DNA of 64,000 nt from JBQTHP01 sp052389755 (GTDB lineage Bacteria; Pseudomonadota; Gammaproteobacteria; Steroidobacterales; Steroidobacteraceae): contig JBQTHP010000099.1 in NCBI GenBank assembly GCA_052389755.1, positions 6,581 through 70,580 on the forward strand, given 5' to 3'. Each line of letters begins with the position of its first letter. Positions within the stretch are counted from its first letter, which is position 1. Under the pieces are notes generated by a model. That model saw nothing but the letters and a program-made list of their open reading frames with translations. It did not search any database and had not been told where the DNA came from. Shown in pieces: positions 1 to 8,290 of the stretch. A program made the translations under genes and the position numbers.

Positions 1-227
1 ATCGCGACTATGACGATTTCGGCGTGATCGTCGAGTCGGTTCGCAGCGTTCCGGAACCCGCAACGCTCGCGCTGTTGGGCATGGGACTCATCGGCATGGC
101 ATTCTTCGCCCGCCGAAACGATTTCGCAGGCTTGCAGCGGCGCGCGCCGACGCTTTCCCGTCCCACAGGTCGGGACGCCGTCCGCGCGGCCAGCGACCCT
201 GCAGAGCCTCGCGCGCGCAGCGCGTGA
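1..227 (+). CDS. PEP-CTERM sorting-domain protein, C-terminal fragment
   Basis: Only the 3' end of this gene is in the window, in the frame beginning at base 3. It encodes a typical PEP-CTERM signal: the motif VPEPATLALLG, a hydrophobic helix, then the basic cluster ARR. Such proteins are exported, recognised by an exosortase at the PEP motif and cleaved. Unusually, the frame runs about 35 residues past the basic cluster, where most family members stop within a few residues. That tail lies antisense to the 3' end of wecB, so it may be read-through after loss of an earlier stop. The PEP-CTERM assignment is firm; the function of the rest of the protein cannot be judged. Confidence 0.8.
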   Translation, partial: RDYDDFGVIVESVRSVPEPATLALLGMGLIGMAFFARRNDFAGLQRRAPTLSRPTGRDAVRAASDPAEPRARSA

Positions 228-1200
228 CGTCGGCCGCAGTGATCAGGCGGTTCGTGCCCTCCGTAATCGTGATCGGCCGCTCCGTATTCTCCCGCAGCGT
301 CGCGCAAGGGATTCCGAGATATGTCGTCTCCTCCTGCACGCCGCCCGAATCCGTGATCGCGATCGCGCAGGTAGCTACGAGATTCATGAACTCGGTATAG
401 CCGAGCGGTTCCGTGAGATGCAGACGAGATGCCGCGCGCATCCGATCGAGCAACCCGAACTCCTCCAGACGCTTGCGCGTGCGCGGGTGAAGCGCGAAAA
501 CCACGTCGAGCTCACGAGACATCTGCACGAGGCTCTCCACCAACTCCTCCAGCTTGTCGCGCTGATCCACGTTCGACGGCCGATGCAGCGTTACCACTCC
601 GTACGGCTTCCCCGCGAGACCGAAACGCTGCCGTATGCGGCTCGCCTGGATCCGCTCCCGGAGCATCTCGAACGAATCGATCATGATGTTGCCGATGCGA
701 TCGATGCGCGAGCGGGGAATCCCCTCCGCGACGAGGTTCTCGTCGGCATCGGGCGATGGCGTCCAGAGCAGATCAGCAATGGCGTCCGTGACGAGCCGAT
801 TGATTTCTTCCGGCATCGTGCGATCGCGGCTACGCAATCCGGCCTCAAGGTGAACCACCGGAATCCAGAGTTTCGCTCCCACCAGAGCGCATGCCGCGGT
901 CGCGTTGACGTCGCCGACGACGACGATGACATCCGGCGGCCCCGCCAGGCAGACGGCTTCGTAAGCGATCATCGTCCGGCCGGTCTGTTCCGCATGCGTG
1001 CCGCTGCCGATCTCGAGGTGGTGCTTCGGCTCGGGTAGCCGCAGGTCCCTGAAGAAGGCCTCGGACATGTTCGCGTCGTAGTGCTGACCCGTGTGGATGA
1101 TGCTCGGCGTACACCATTGCTCGTCGACGAGCGCGTGGAAGAGCGGCGCGACTTTCATGAAATTCGGGCGCGCCGCCGCGATCAGGTGTATCTGCTTCAA
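88..1200 (-). CDS. wecB: UDP-N-acetylglucosamine 2-epimerase (non-hydrolysing)
   Basis: The 370-residue cytosolic enzyme interconverts UDP-GlcNAc and UDP-ManNAc, supplying ManNAc-type sugars for surface polysaccharide. It has the N-terminal substrate loop AARPNFMKVAPL and the acidic and histidine residues expected at the active site in the contexts VVGDVNAT, HLEAGLRS, MPEEINR and LHRPSNVD. Length matches the family at about 370-380. The start at 1200 places the first strand (MKQIHLIAAARP) right after Met. It is divergent from the PEP-CTERM gene at 1380, and its 3' end overlaps the tail of the PEP-CTERM fragment by about 140 bases. wecB homologues often accompany XrtA loci, which fits the context. 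Confidence 0.92.
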   Translation of the reverse strand: MKQIHLIAAARPNFMKVAPLFHALVDEQWCTPSIIHTGQHYDANMSEAFFRDLRLPEPKHHLEIGSGTHAEQTGRTMIAYEAVCLAGPPDVIVVVGDVNATAACALVGAKLWIPVVHLEAGLRSRDRTMPEEINRLVTDAIADLLWTPSPDADENLVAEGIPRSRIDRIGNIMIDSFEMLRERIQASRIRQRFGLAGKPYGVVTLHRPSNVDQRDKLEELVESLVQMSRELDVVFALHPRTRKRLEEFGLLDRMRAASRLHLTEPLGYTEFMNLVATCAIAITDSGGVQEETTYLGIPCATLRENTERPITITEGTNRLITAADVTRCAREALQGRWPRGRRPDLWDGKASARAAASLRNRFGGRRMPCR

Positions 1201-1230
1201 GTTCTTCAGGTTGGGTTTTGGGCGATTGCG

Positions 1231-1247
1231 GACGGGTGGAAACCGTC
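1231..1247. repeat. Short inverted repeat between wecB and the PEP-CTERM gene
   Basis: GACGG (1231-1235) and CCGTC (1243-1247) are perfect complements separated by 7 bases. They lie about 70 bases upstream of the sigma-54-like promoter at 1314. That is a usual distance for an enhancer site of an NtrC-class activator such as PrsR, but a 5-bp arm is short and may be chance. Confidence 0.3.
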
Positions 1248-1313
1248 AAATTCATTTTACAGGTGCTGTTTCCCGACTTCGCAGTTCTAAATGAATTCAA
1301 TCAATTATGTGCA

Positions 1314-1330
1314 CGGCACGCAACGTGCAT
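1314..1330 (+). promoter_or_regulatory. Sigma-54-type -24/-12 promoter of the PEP-CTERM gene
   Basis: The sequence reads GGCACG (1315-1320), four bases, then GTGCA (1325-1329). The GG and GC elements are exactly 10 bases apart, as in the consensus TGGCACG-N4-TTGCA. The predicted transcript start near 1340 leaves a 40-base leader before the ATG at 1380. PrsR, encoded at 10348, is a sigma-54 activator and the downstream gene encodes an XrtA substrate, so regulator and target fit. The -12 element is off consensus at one position. Confidence 0.6.
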
Positions 1331-1379
1331 GGAAGTGTCCCGTTTGCGTGATTCGTCAAAAATTCCAAGGAGAATAATT

Positions 1380-1922
1380 ATGCGTCGGGTCTTACTTGCA
1401 CTCGTTGCAGTGGGTTGGGCGGCCGGAGCGCAGGCGCTTCCGGTGAACGTCCCGGTCCCCGGCAACGCCTTTATCAACTTCAACGGCCTCGACTGGGCCT
1501 GGGCTGCACCTTGCAACCCCGTGGAACCCAGTTGCGGCGTCATTGATCTGAGCTTCCAGTCGCAGTTCGGCTGGCGCCTGCCGAGCGCTTCCGAAATTCT
1601 GCTGCATCCGGCTGCGACGGACTTCGTGTTCGCCGGCGCCAATGTGCCTCTCGGCGGCTCGGATGCAAACGGCGCGCACTTCCAGTTCGGTTCTCCGGGT
1701 GGGGCTGCGGCTTGCGCTGCGCCGTACTTCAGCGTGGCCCATTTCCATTGCGATTGGGGCAACGGCGACTCCGGGCTCTGGGCCGGCCTGCCGGGCACCC
1801 AGTCGTTCTGGGAAGCACTGGTCGTTCGCGACGGTCAGGTTCCCGAGCCGGGTTCTCTGGCACTCTTCGGTTTGGGCCTCGTAGCGCTGGGACTCATTCG
1901 GCGTCGCGCGCGCACGCAGTAG
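1380..1922 (+). CDS. PEP-CTERM sorting-domain protein
   Basis: The 180-residue exported protein has a Sec signal peptide (MRRVLLALVAVGWAAGAQA, cleavage after about residue 19). A body of about 130 residues follows with cysteines in PCNPVEPSC and AAACAAPYFS and the motif WRLPSASEIL. It ends with the PEP-CTERM signal VPEPGSLALFG, a hydrophobic helix and RRRAR. The start at 1380 is preferred over upstream in-frame codons because AAGGAGA lies 6 bases before it and the signal peptide begins there. It is a probable substrate of XrtA encoded at 20153. A sigma-54-like promoter lies upstream and a strong terminator downstream, so it looks monocistronic. The function of the body is unknown. Confidence 0.88.
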   Translation: MRRVLLALVAVGWAAGAQALPVNVPVPGNAFINFNGLDWAWAAPCNPVEPSCGVIDLSFQSQFGWRLPSASEILLHPAATDFVFAGANVPLGGSDANGAHFQFGSPGGAAACAAPYFSVAHFHCDWGNGDSGLWAGLPGTQSFWEALVVRDGQVPEPGSLALFGLGLVALGLIRRRARTQ

Positions 1923-1938
1923 TTCAAACAGAACGTCC

Positions 1939-4788
1939 TTAACGCTCACTCGACGGCACGTCTCGCGACGTGCCGTCTTGTTTTGTGCGCATCGATTCGA
2001 GCAGCGCGCGCACGTCGCCCGAACTGGAGAAGGGTGGCGCGGAGTGCACGAGGGCTTCAAGGTGCGTGCGCGCTTCCTCCTTCGAGCCAGACCTCAAGAG
2101 CGCGACTGCCAGGTGATACTGCACTTCGCTGTTGCCCGAAGCCGCGGAGTGCGCGGCCTTCAGCACGGGGACAGCCTCCTGGTGCTTGCCGGACTGAACG
2201 AGAGCCCAGCCGTATGTGTCGGCGACCTCGGGAACCTTCGGACTGGCGGCGTAGGCGTTCTTCGCCAGTGCAAGTGCGGAGCCGATGTCGCCGGATTCGA
2301 GTTTCAGCCACGCGAGGTTGTTCTGCGCCACGGCGTGGCCCGGCGTCTGCCTGAGAATCGTCTCATACTCGCCGATCGCCGCGATTCGATTCCCGCTGTC
2401 CTGAAAGTCTTGCGCGAGCATCAGACGGACGCTCACGTTATTCGGGTCGCGGTCGAGCCACGTACGCAGGGGTTCCTGCCGCTCGGGCGCACGCATCGCG
2501 CGCCTTGCGGCGTATTCCTTGAGTGCGAGCACCGGCGTCGGCGTTGCGGCGTTGGCGGTCGCGTACAGGCGCGCGGCGTCCGCGTATGCACCCCTGCGCA
2601 TTGCGAGATCGGCCTCGAGAATCTGCACGACTGAATTGGGAGCCTGGGCCTTGCGAAGACGTCCGAGATGCTCCGCGGCTCCGGCGAGATCGCCTGCGTC
2701 GATCGAAATGGTGGTTTCGAACACCAGTGCGGGCCAGTAATTCGGATCAGCCTTCAGAGCCCGTGTGTTGGCCTCCCTGGCGTCCGGCATGCGGTCGTCC
2801 ATGAGGTAGGCGCGCGCCAACGCGGCAAGAAGAGTCGCCTGGTTGGGAAGCTCGCCCACCAGATCCTCGAACATCGCTGTCGCTTCGGTGGCCTGTCGCT
2901 GCGCGAGTAAGGCGAGACCCGTCAGCGCCCGAACTTCCGGATCCTTCGGCCTGAGTTTGCGCGCCTCGGCGAGTGCTGCAGACGCCAGCCCTACGTCGCC
3001 GCGGGACAGATACAGGCGAGCGAGGCTGATTCGGGGTTGCACGGCGCTTGCAGATATGCGGCGTGCCTTTTCGAAATGCTGAATGGCAGAGTCAATATCA
3101 CGGTCCGCCGCCGCCCCGTGAGCCTTTCCCATCAACGCAGCCAGATTATCGGCGTCGAGCCGCAGCGCGCGGTCGAAAGCAGCCGACGCGGCTGCGCGAT
3201 CTCCGCTTGTCCATTCGAGCAGCCCCAGCGCGACCCAGGCGCGGGCCTCGTCGGGCGTCAGTTGCGTCACCTGGGTCACGAGCGCTCGCGCACCAGCCGC
3301 GTCTTTTGCCACCAGCAGACCGCGAGCGGCAACCAGCAGTCCCTCGTCGTCTTTGGGATGAGCTGCCGCAAACGCGCGCGCTTCCGAGATTGCTTCTTCG
3401 CGGCGATCGGTCGCGAGCAACGCCGTGAGGAATAACATCTCTCGGCGGTGCAACGACGCGTCGTCAGCGGGCAAAGCTCTCAGGAGTGTCAAGGCGTCCG
3501 CCGCACGCCCCCCGACGAGGTATGCCGCAGCCAGATCGAGCGTTCGCGACGCGTCGTCTGGCGCAGTCTGTCGGCCGCGCTTGAAGTAGTCGATCGCGGT
3601 GGCGAAATCGCCCAGCAGCACGTTCGCTCGGCCCGCCAAGGCGAGCAGATCGGGATCGACAGCCGTCGCTGGCGTGCCGAGCGACTGCAGCGCCTCATCC
3701 GGCCGGTTCTGCCTCAGTTGTACGTCGGCGAGCAGCTTGCGGGCGACGAGACTGTCCGGGCTTGCGCTCACCGCCCCCTCGAGGTGCACCTCGGCCTGAG
3801 CGAGGTTGCCCTGCGCCGCGGCAACCGCGCCCATCAGCAGATTGCCCTGTCGGCTTTCGGGAGTGCGGCTCAGTAATTGCTGCAGGGCTGTCTGAGCCTC
3901 GTCCAAACGACTGCGCTTGATCGCCAGCCGCGCCTTGAGTGTGAGCACCGGCCCAGCGTTCGGCGAGAGCTTTTCGGCCGCCTCCAGGCGGCGCTCGGCC
4001 GATTCCAGCTGATTCAGCGCGAGCTCGGTCTCACCCAACGCAACGAGCACCACGACTTCGCTGCCGGAGCGCTTGGAGCGTTGTGCGAGCGCGAGCGCCT
4101 TCGTAAAGCTGCTGCGCGCGAGCTCGAGTTGACCCGCTCGGGCGTGCCACGAGCCCATCACGACTTGTGCGTCGAGATGCTCGGGAGCCAGCTCAACCGC
4201 TTTGTCCAGCTGTGCTTTCGCGGCTCCCGAATCCCCGAGCTCATCCAGCGCGGAGACGAGACCCAGGCGCGAGGCGGTATCGGCCGGACTCCTGGCGATC
4301 GCATCCTCGAACTCGACCCGCGCATCGGAGAACCGCCGCAGCCCGAGCAGTGCCTGCCCGCGAAGTTGCAGCGCTGTAGTGTCGGGGCTCTCGGCAAGCT
4401 TCGGATCCGAAAGCTGCTCGAGAGCTGCTTGAAATTTGCCTTGCCCCACAAGGCTTTGAGCGACCGGCAGGGTCAGGAGCTCCGGGGCCGTCCCCAGCTC
4501 CCGCGCCTTGCGCAATTCGATCTCGGCCGACTCGAACTCGCCGTTGCCCAGCAGCGCCTGCGCGAACTGCAGACGGAACTGTGCATTCTGCGGCTCATCG
4601 CGCACGAGGTTTCTCAGATCGACGAGCGCCGCCCGATAGTCGCCCGCCTCGAAACTGGCCTCGACTCGTGCAACCCGGGATTCGCGGTCGGAGCCGAGGC
4701 CGCAACCGAACAGAACAGTCGCCATGGCACACGCAGCCACAACGCTCGATTGATGACCCCATGCCTGGAGCCGTGTGAGAGCACGCAT
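1939..4788 (-). CDS. prsT: XrtA/PEP-CTERM system TPR-repeat lipoprotein PrsT
   Basis: This 949-residue protein begins with a lipoprotein signal (VLFGC, acylated Cys29). The rest is tandem tetratricopeptide helices, visible as recurrent LxxAxxxxP and A-L-x-L-G units from about residue 45 to 920. That length and composition match the PrsT family (TIGR02917) found only with exosortase A loci. It is presumed to sit on the periplasmic face of a membrane as a scaffold for polysaccharide or PEP-CTERM protein export; its biochemistry is not known. The ATG at 4788 follows a G-rich ribosome site. The tRNA-Val gene ends only 33 bases upstream on the same strand. The stop at 1939 lies beside a terminator that serves the converging gene. 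Confidence 0.93.
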   Translation of the reverse strand: MRALTRLQAWGHQSSVVAACAMATVLFGCGLGSDRESRVARVEASFEAGDYRAALVDLRNLVRDEPQNAQFRLQFAQALLGNGEFESAEIELRKARELGTAPELLTLPVAQSLVGQGKFQAALEQLSDPKLAESPDTTALQLRGQALLGLRRFSDARVEFEDAIARSPADTASRLGLVSALDELGDSGAAKAQLDKAVELAPEHLDAQVVMGSWHARAGQLELARSSFTKALALAQRSKRSGSEVVVLVALGETELALNQLESAERRLEAAEKLSPNAGPVLTLKARLAIKRSRLDEAQTALQQLLSRTPESRQGNLLMGAVAAAQGNLAQAEVHLEGAVSASPDSLVARKLLADVQLRQNRPDEALQSLGTPATAVDPDLLALAGRANVLLGDFATAIDYFKRGRQTAPDDASRTLDLAAAYLVGGRAADALTLLRALPADDASLHRREMLFLTALLATDRREEAISEARAFAAAHPKDDEGLLVAARGLLVAKDAAGARALVTQVTQLTPDEARAWVALGLLEWTSGDRAAASAAFDRALRLDADNLAALMGKAHGAAADRDIDSAIQHFEKARRISASAVQPRISLARLYLSRGDVGLASAALAEARKLRPKDPEVRALTGLALLAQRQATEATAMFEDLVGELPNQATLLAALARAYLMDDRMPDAREANTRALKADPNYWPALVFETTISIDAGDLAGAAEHLGRLRKAQAPNSVVQILEADLAMRRGAYADAARLYATANAATPTPVLALKEYAARRAMRAPERQEPLRTWLDRDPNNVSVRLMLAQDFQDSGNRIAAIGEYETILRQTPGHAVAQNNLAWLKLESGDIGSALALAKNAYAASPKVPEVADTYGWALVQSGKHQEAVPVLKAAHSAASGNSEVQYHLAVALLRSGSKEEARTHLEALVHSAPPFSSSGDVRALLESMRTKQDGTSRDVPSSER
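1952..1984 (+). terminator. Rho-independent terminator of the PEP-CTERM gene
   Basis: GACGGCACGT (1952-1961) and ACGTGCCGTC (1968-1977) form a perfect 10-bp GC-rich stem with a 6-base loop, followed by TTGTTTT. It starts 30 bases after the stop codon at 1922. It is also coding sequence: on the other strand it is the last codons of prsT. No T-run follows it in the prsT direction. Confidence 0.85.
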
Positions 4789-4821
4789 CGGACCCCCCGC
4801 GCAGATTTTCTAGTTGGCGAC

Positions 4822-4896
4822 TGGTGGGCGGTACTGGGATTGAACCAGTGACCCCTGCCGTGTGAAAGCAGTGCTCTACCGCTGAGCTAACCGCCC
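4822..4896 (-). tRNA. tRNA-Val(CAC)
   Basis: The 75-base gene folds as a full cloverleaf: acceptor GGGCGGT pairs with ACCGCCC, the D arm is GCTC/GAGC, and the anticodon stem CTGCT/GGCAG carries loop TTCACAC. U33 is present and the anticodon CAC reads GUG valine codons. The T loop is TTCAATC. The 3' CCA is encoded. It lies directly upstream of prsT on the same strand. Confidence 0.95.
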
Positions 4897-4914
4897 GGTT
4901 CGCAAAGGCGGGCA

Positions 4915-4943
4915 AGTCTAGCGACCGTATTCCGGGCAGGCAA
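4915..4943 (-). promoter_or_regulatory. Sigma-70-type promoter of tRNA-Val
   Basis: On the minus strand TTGCCT (4943-4938) and TAGACT (4920-4915) are 17 bases apart. The expected start lies about a dozen bases before the tRNA 5' end at 4896. Since prsT begins 33 bases after the tRNA with no visible promoter in between, this could also supply transcription to prsT. Confidence 0.6.
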
Positions 4944-4951
4944 TTGGTAAC

Positions 4952-6352
4952 ATGCGCGCCCCCATGAGCATCGTCACGCGTTTTGCCCCGAGTCCCACGG
5001 GACTGCTGCACGTCGGCGGCGTGCGCACCGCGCTTTACAGCTGGCTCGAAGCCCGACGCGGCGGCGGCAAGTTCATCCTTCGCGTGGAGGATACGGATCG
5101 TGAGCGCTCGACGGTTGAAGCGGTACGCGTGATCCTCGACGGCATGCTCTGGCTCGGGCTCGACGCCGACGAGGGTCCCTATTTCCAGACACAGCGATTT
5201 CCACGTTACGCCGAAGTTCTGACTGAGATGCTCGCTCGGGGAGCCGCCTATCGCTGCTACTGCTCCAAGGCGGAGCTGGAGCAGATGCGCGCGGAGCAGC
5301 TCGCGCGAAAGCAGAAGCCGCGCTATACGGGCCGCTGCCGGGACCGGACTGAGCCAGTGGCCGGCGTCGAGCCGGTCATTCGCTTCCGCAACCCACTCGA
5401 TGGCGTAGTGGTGGTCGATGATCTGGTGCACGGGCAGGTGAGCTTCCAGAACAGCGAGCTGGACGATCTCATCATCGCGCGCGCAGACGGCACGCCGACC
5501 TACAACTTCTGCGTCGTCGTCGACGACATGGACATGGGCGTCACGCATGTCATCCGCGGCGATGACCATCTGAACAATGCGCCGCGTCAGATGAACATGC
5601 TGCGCGCGCTCGGCGCGACGCCACCGGCGTATGCCCACGTGCCGATGATTCTGGGGCCGGACGGCACGAAGCTCTCGAAACGGCACGGCGCCGTGAGCGT
5701 GCTCGAATACAAAGAGGAGGGTTTCCTGCCGGATGCGCTCCTCAACTATCTCGTGCGCCTCGGTTGGTCACACGGGGACCAGGAGGTGTTCTCGCGCGCG
5801 GAGATGATCGAGCACTTCGATATCAGAAACGTCAACAAGGCGGCCTCGGCGTTCAACCCGGAGAAGCTGCTCTGGCTCAACCAGCAGCACATGATGCGTG
5901 CCACGCCGCGCGACCTGGTGGCGCATCTGCGCTACCAGCTGCAGAAGATCGGACTCGACAGCGAGGACGCGGCGCTGCTCGAGGGCGTGATCGTCGCGCA
6001 GCGAGAGCGCGCGAAGACGTTCAAGGAGATGGCGGAGAACAGTCGGTACTTTTTCGCCGACGAGATCCAGATCGATCCGAAAGCGGCGGCGAAGCACCTC
6101 ACCGCCGAACAGGCGCCGGTCCTGGCCGAGCTGCGGGAGCGTCTTGCACGGCTGTCGGTGTGGAAGGCCGAAGCCATTCACGCGATGCTGGCTTCGCTTG
6201 CGGTCGAGCGGAACGTCGCCCTCGGCAAGATCGCGCAGCCGTTGCGCGTAGCGGTGACGGGCGGCACCGTCTCGCCGCCGATCGATGCGACCGTTGCATT
6301 GATCGGACAGGAACGAACCCTCGCGCGACTGGCGCGCGCAATGGCCCACTGA
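4952..6352 (+). CDS. gltX: Glutamyl-tRNA synthetase
   Basis: The 466-residue class I aminoacyl-tRNA synthetase charges tRNA-Glu in the cytosol. The HIGH-region motif appears as PSPTGLLHVGG and the KMSKS motif as KLSKRHG. The C-terminal anticodon-binding helices are present, and length is normal. The ATG at 4952 and the ATG at 4964 (MSIVTRFAPS) are both possible; neither has a clear ribosome site, and the shorter form resembles most homologues. This is a housekeeping gene flanking the surface-polysaccharide locus and is convergent with the lipoprotein gene at 6370. Confidence 0.96.
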   Translation: MRAPMSIVTRFAPSPTGLLHVGGVRTALYSWLEARRGGGKFILRVEDTDRERSTVEAVRVILDGMLWLGLDADEGPYFQTQRFPRYAEVLTEMLARGAAYRCYCSKAELEQMRAEQLARKQKPRYTGRCRDRTEPVAGVEPVIRFRNPLDGVVVVDDLVHGQVSFQNSELDDLIIARADGTPTYNFCVVVDDMDMGVTHVIRGDDHLNNAPRQMNMLRALGATPPAYAHVPMILGPDGTKLSKRHGAVSVLEYKEEGFLPDALLNYLVRLGWSHGDQEVFSRAEMIEHFDIRNVNKAASAFNPEKLLWLNQQHMMRATPRDLVAHLRYQLQKIGLDSEDAALLEGVIVAQRERAKTFKEMAENSRYFFADEIQIDPKAAAKHLTAEQAPVLAELRERLARLSVWKAEAIHAMLASLAVERNVALGKIAQPLRVAVTGGTVSPPIDATVALIGQERTLARLARAMAH

Positions 6353-6369
6353 GACGCGGTTCTCGCTCG

Positions 6370-7884
6370 TTACGGAACGGTCTTGTTCACCAGATTCGTC
6401 ATGGCGCTCTCGAGACCGCCGGCCGTGTACGCCTTCATCCCGAAGTAGTACGTCCCTGGCGCCAGGTTGTCCACGACGTACGTGGCGAGTCCCGGGTTCG
6501 CGACCTGAATCGTCTGTGTGAGGCTGCCAGGGCTCGTCCCGTAATGGATGCGATAACCCGCCAGACCGACAATGGCTGATCCATCGTCGTTCAGCGTCGG
6601 CGCCGTCCAGTTGAGAGTGACGCTGCCCAACGAAACCTGGACTACTGCGATGGCGAACGCCGCGAGCGAGGCGTTCGCACGCCCGTCACTCACAGAGATC
6701 ACGACATTCCCGTAACTACCGACTTCGGCTGCAGTGGGAGTCCCCGTCAGTCCGCCCGTCTGCGCGTTGAAGCTCGCCCAGGCAGGCTTGTTCTGGATGC
6801 TGAACGTGAGCGGGTCGCCATTCGCGTCGTTGGCGCTCGGTTGGAAGTTGTAGGCTGTTCCCACGTTCACGCTCGTCAAGGGCGTTCCGGAGATCGTGGG
6901 AGCGGTGTTCGTCACCGTGATCGTGAACGCGGGCAGCGATGCGGACGCGCTGCCGTCGCTCACGGTGATGACGATGCCGCTGTGCGCGCCGACGTGTGCG
7001 GACGCGGGTGTGCCCGACAACCGGCCGGTGGACGTGGTGAACGTAGCCCACGCCGGCTTGTTCTGGATGGAGAACGTCAGGTTATTGCCGTCAGGATCCG
7101 ATGCAGTGGGCTGAAACGCGTACGCGCTGCCGCTCGCGACCGACGTACCCGGTGTGCCCGAGATCATGGGCGCGCGGTTCGCGGGCGCCTGAACCTGGAT
7201 CGTGAATGCGGGCAGCGCGGTGCTCGCTCTGCCATCGCTCACGGCGATCGTGATATTCGCGTAAGTGCCGACCTGCGTCGCCCCGGGCGTTCCTGCGAGC
7301 CGACCGGTGGTCGTTGAGAAGCTCGCCCACACTGGCTTGTTAACGATCGTGAAAGACAGCGCGTCGCCGTTCGCATCGGCCGCGGTCGGCTGGAACACGT
7401 ACGCCTGACCCGTACCGACCGAAAGTGGAGGCGATCCGGAGATTGTCGGCGGTGTGTTCTGCGGCGGCGGTGGCGGCGCGTTCCGCGGCCGTACGGTGAT
7501 TCTGAATGTGATGCTCGGGGAAGTGCTCGCCCCATCCGACGCCGTGACCTGAATCTCGCCGGTGTCGCCGACATCCGCATCGGACGGCGTGCCGCGCAGC
7601 TCGCCGTTCACCGAGCTGAACGTGGTCCATTGCGGCTGGTTGACGATCGAGAACGTGATCGTATCGCCGTCGGGATCCGAGGCGGTTGGACGATATACGT
7701 AGAGCTGGTCGACATCCGCGGTCGTGACTGGCGCACCGGACAGAACCGGCGGCTCGTTCAGCTTGCCTGGTTCGGTGAGCGACGCTTCCTCCTCTTCGCC
7801 GCCGCACGCCGTCAGCATCCCTGACACAGCCGCGCAGCACAGCACCGCACGCACGATCCCCAAAGCCCCGAGCGTCCTCATCAT
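6370..7884 (-). CDS. Riboswitch-controlled lipoprotein with four Ig-like repeats and a fibronectin III domain
   Basis: The predicted surface or periplasmic lipoprotein has 504 residues. The signal sequence ends in the lipobox LTAC (Cys27), followed by an acidic EEEE linker. Four repeats of about 90 residues follow, each with the pattern PxISGTP...YxFxPxAxDxDGDxLTFSIxNKPxWAxF...GxLxGTP, typical of putative-Ig (He_PIG) cadherin-like domains. A C-terminal fibronectin III domain of about 85 residues closes the protein. The start at 7884 is chosen over 7905 because GGGGGA lies 7 bases upstream. A c-di-GMP-I riboswitch lies about 90 bases upstream. The fold suggests adhesion or matrix binding, which is inference. 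Its fibronectin domain closely resembles the small lipoprotein at 11994. Confidence 0.85.
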   Translation of the reverse strand: MMRTLGALGIVRAVLCCAAVSGMLTACGGEEEEASLTEPGKLNEPPVLSGAPVTTADVDQLYVYRPTASDPDGDTITFSIVNQPQWTTFSSVNGELRGTPSDADVGDTGEIQVTASDGASTSPSITFRITVRPRNAPPPPPQNTPPTISGSPPLSVGTGQAYVFQPTAADANGDALSFTIVNKPVWASFSTTTGRLAGTPGATQVGTYANITIAVSDGRASTALPAFTIQVQAPANRAPMISGTPGTSVASGSAYAFQPTASDPDGNNLTFSIQNKPAWATFTTSTGRLSGTPASAHVGAHSGIVITVSDGSASASLPAFTITVTNTAPTISGTPLTSVNVGTAYNFQPSANDANGDPLTFSIQNKPAWASFNAQTGGLTGTPTAAEVGSYGNVVISVSDGRANASLAAFAIAVVQVSLGSVTLNWTAPTLNDDGSAIVGLAGYRIHYGTSPGSLTQTIQVANPGLATYVVDNLAPGTYYFGMKAYTAGGLESAMTNLVNKTVP

Positions 7885-7971
7885 GCGAAATCCCCCGGTA
7901 AACAAGACATGTCCACGGCGCAGGGCCGTGCAAAAAACCGGGGTTCAGCTGGAATGACGGCACGCATCCGC

Positions 7972-8080
7972 AAGCGAATCGGTGCGGTGCCGGCAGCCCC
8001 GCTGTCTCGGCAGATCCTCGCGAACCTGCTGGACCGGAAGCTTTGCGTCCCCGCCTCACGACGGGTTTGCCCTTACGCTC
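7972..8080 (-). promoter_or_regulatory. Cyclic-di-GMP-I (GEMM-I) riboswitch
   Basis: On the minus strand the conserved GEMM-I core is present: GGGCAAAC, then a hairpin CCCGTC/GGCGGG closed by the GNRA loop GTGA, then GGACGCAAAGC, CCGG, and at the 3' side AGCGGGGCTGCCGG. Outer pairing GAGCG (8080-8076) with CGCTT (7976-7972) can close the element through one G-U pair. It precedes the lipoprotein gene that starts at 7884. A strong alternative hairpin beginning CGGCA and ending TGCCG (about 7957-7991) overlaps the aptamer 3' side, and a six-T run lies at 7937-7932. A switch by mutually exclusive pairing is therefore possible, though hairpin and T-run are not adjacent. Confidence 0.9.
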
Positions 8081-8290
8081 GGGCTTGAGTGAATCGCGTG
8101 CGAGGTGAAGTTGCAATCTGTCGGCATCTTCGGACGTAGGCGTTTTGCGACGCCGATGAGCCGCGATTCAACTTAAAGCACGCGATGCGAGCCCTTCGCG
8201 TGCGACGATCGTTGCCGGCGGGGAGGGCGAACACGGCGCGCTGCGCTTCTTCCAGCGACGGCTCCGGCCGGAGTGCTCTACCATTTGCGG

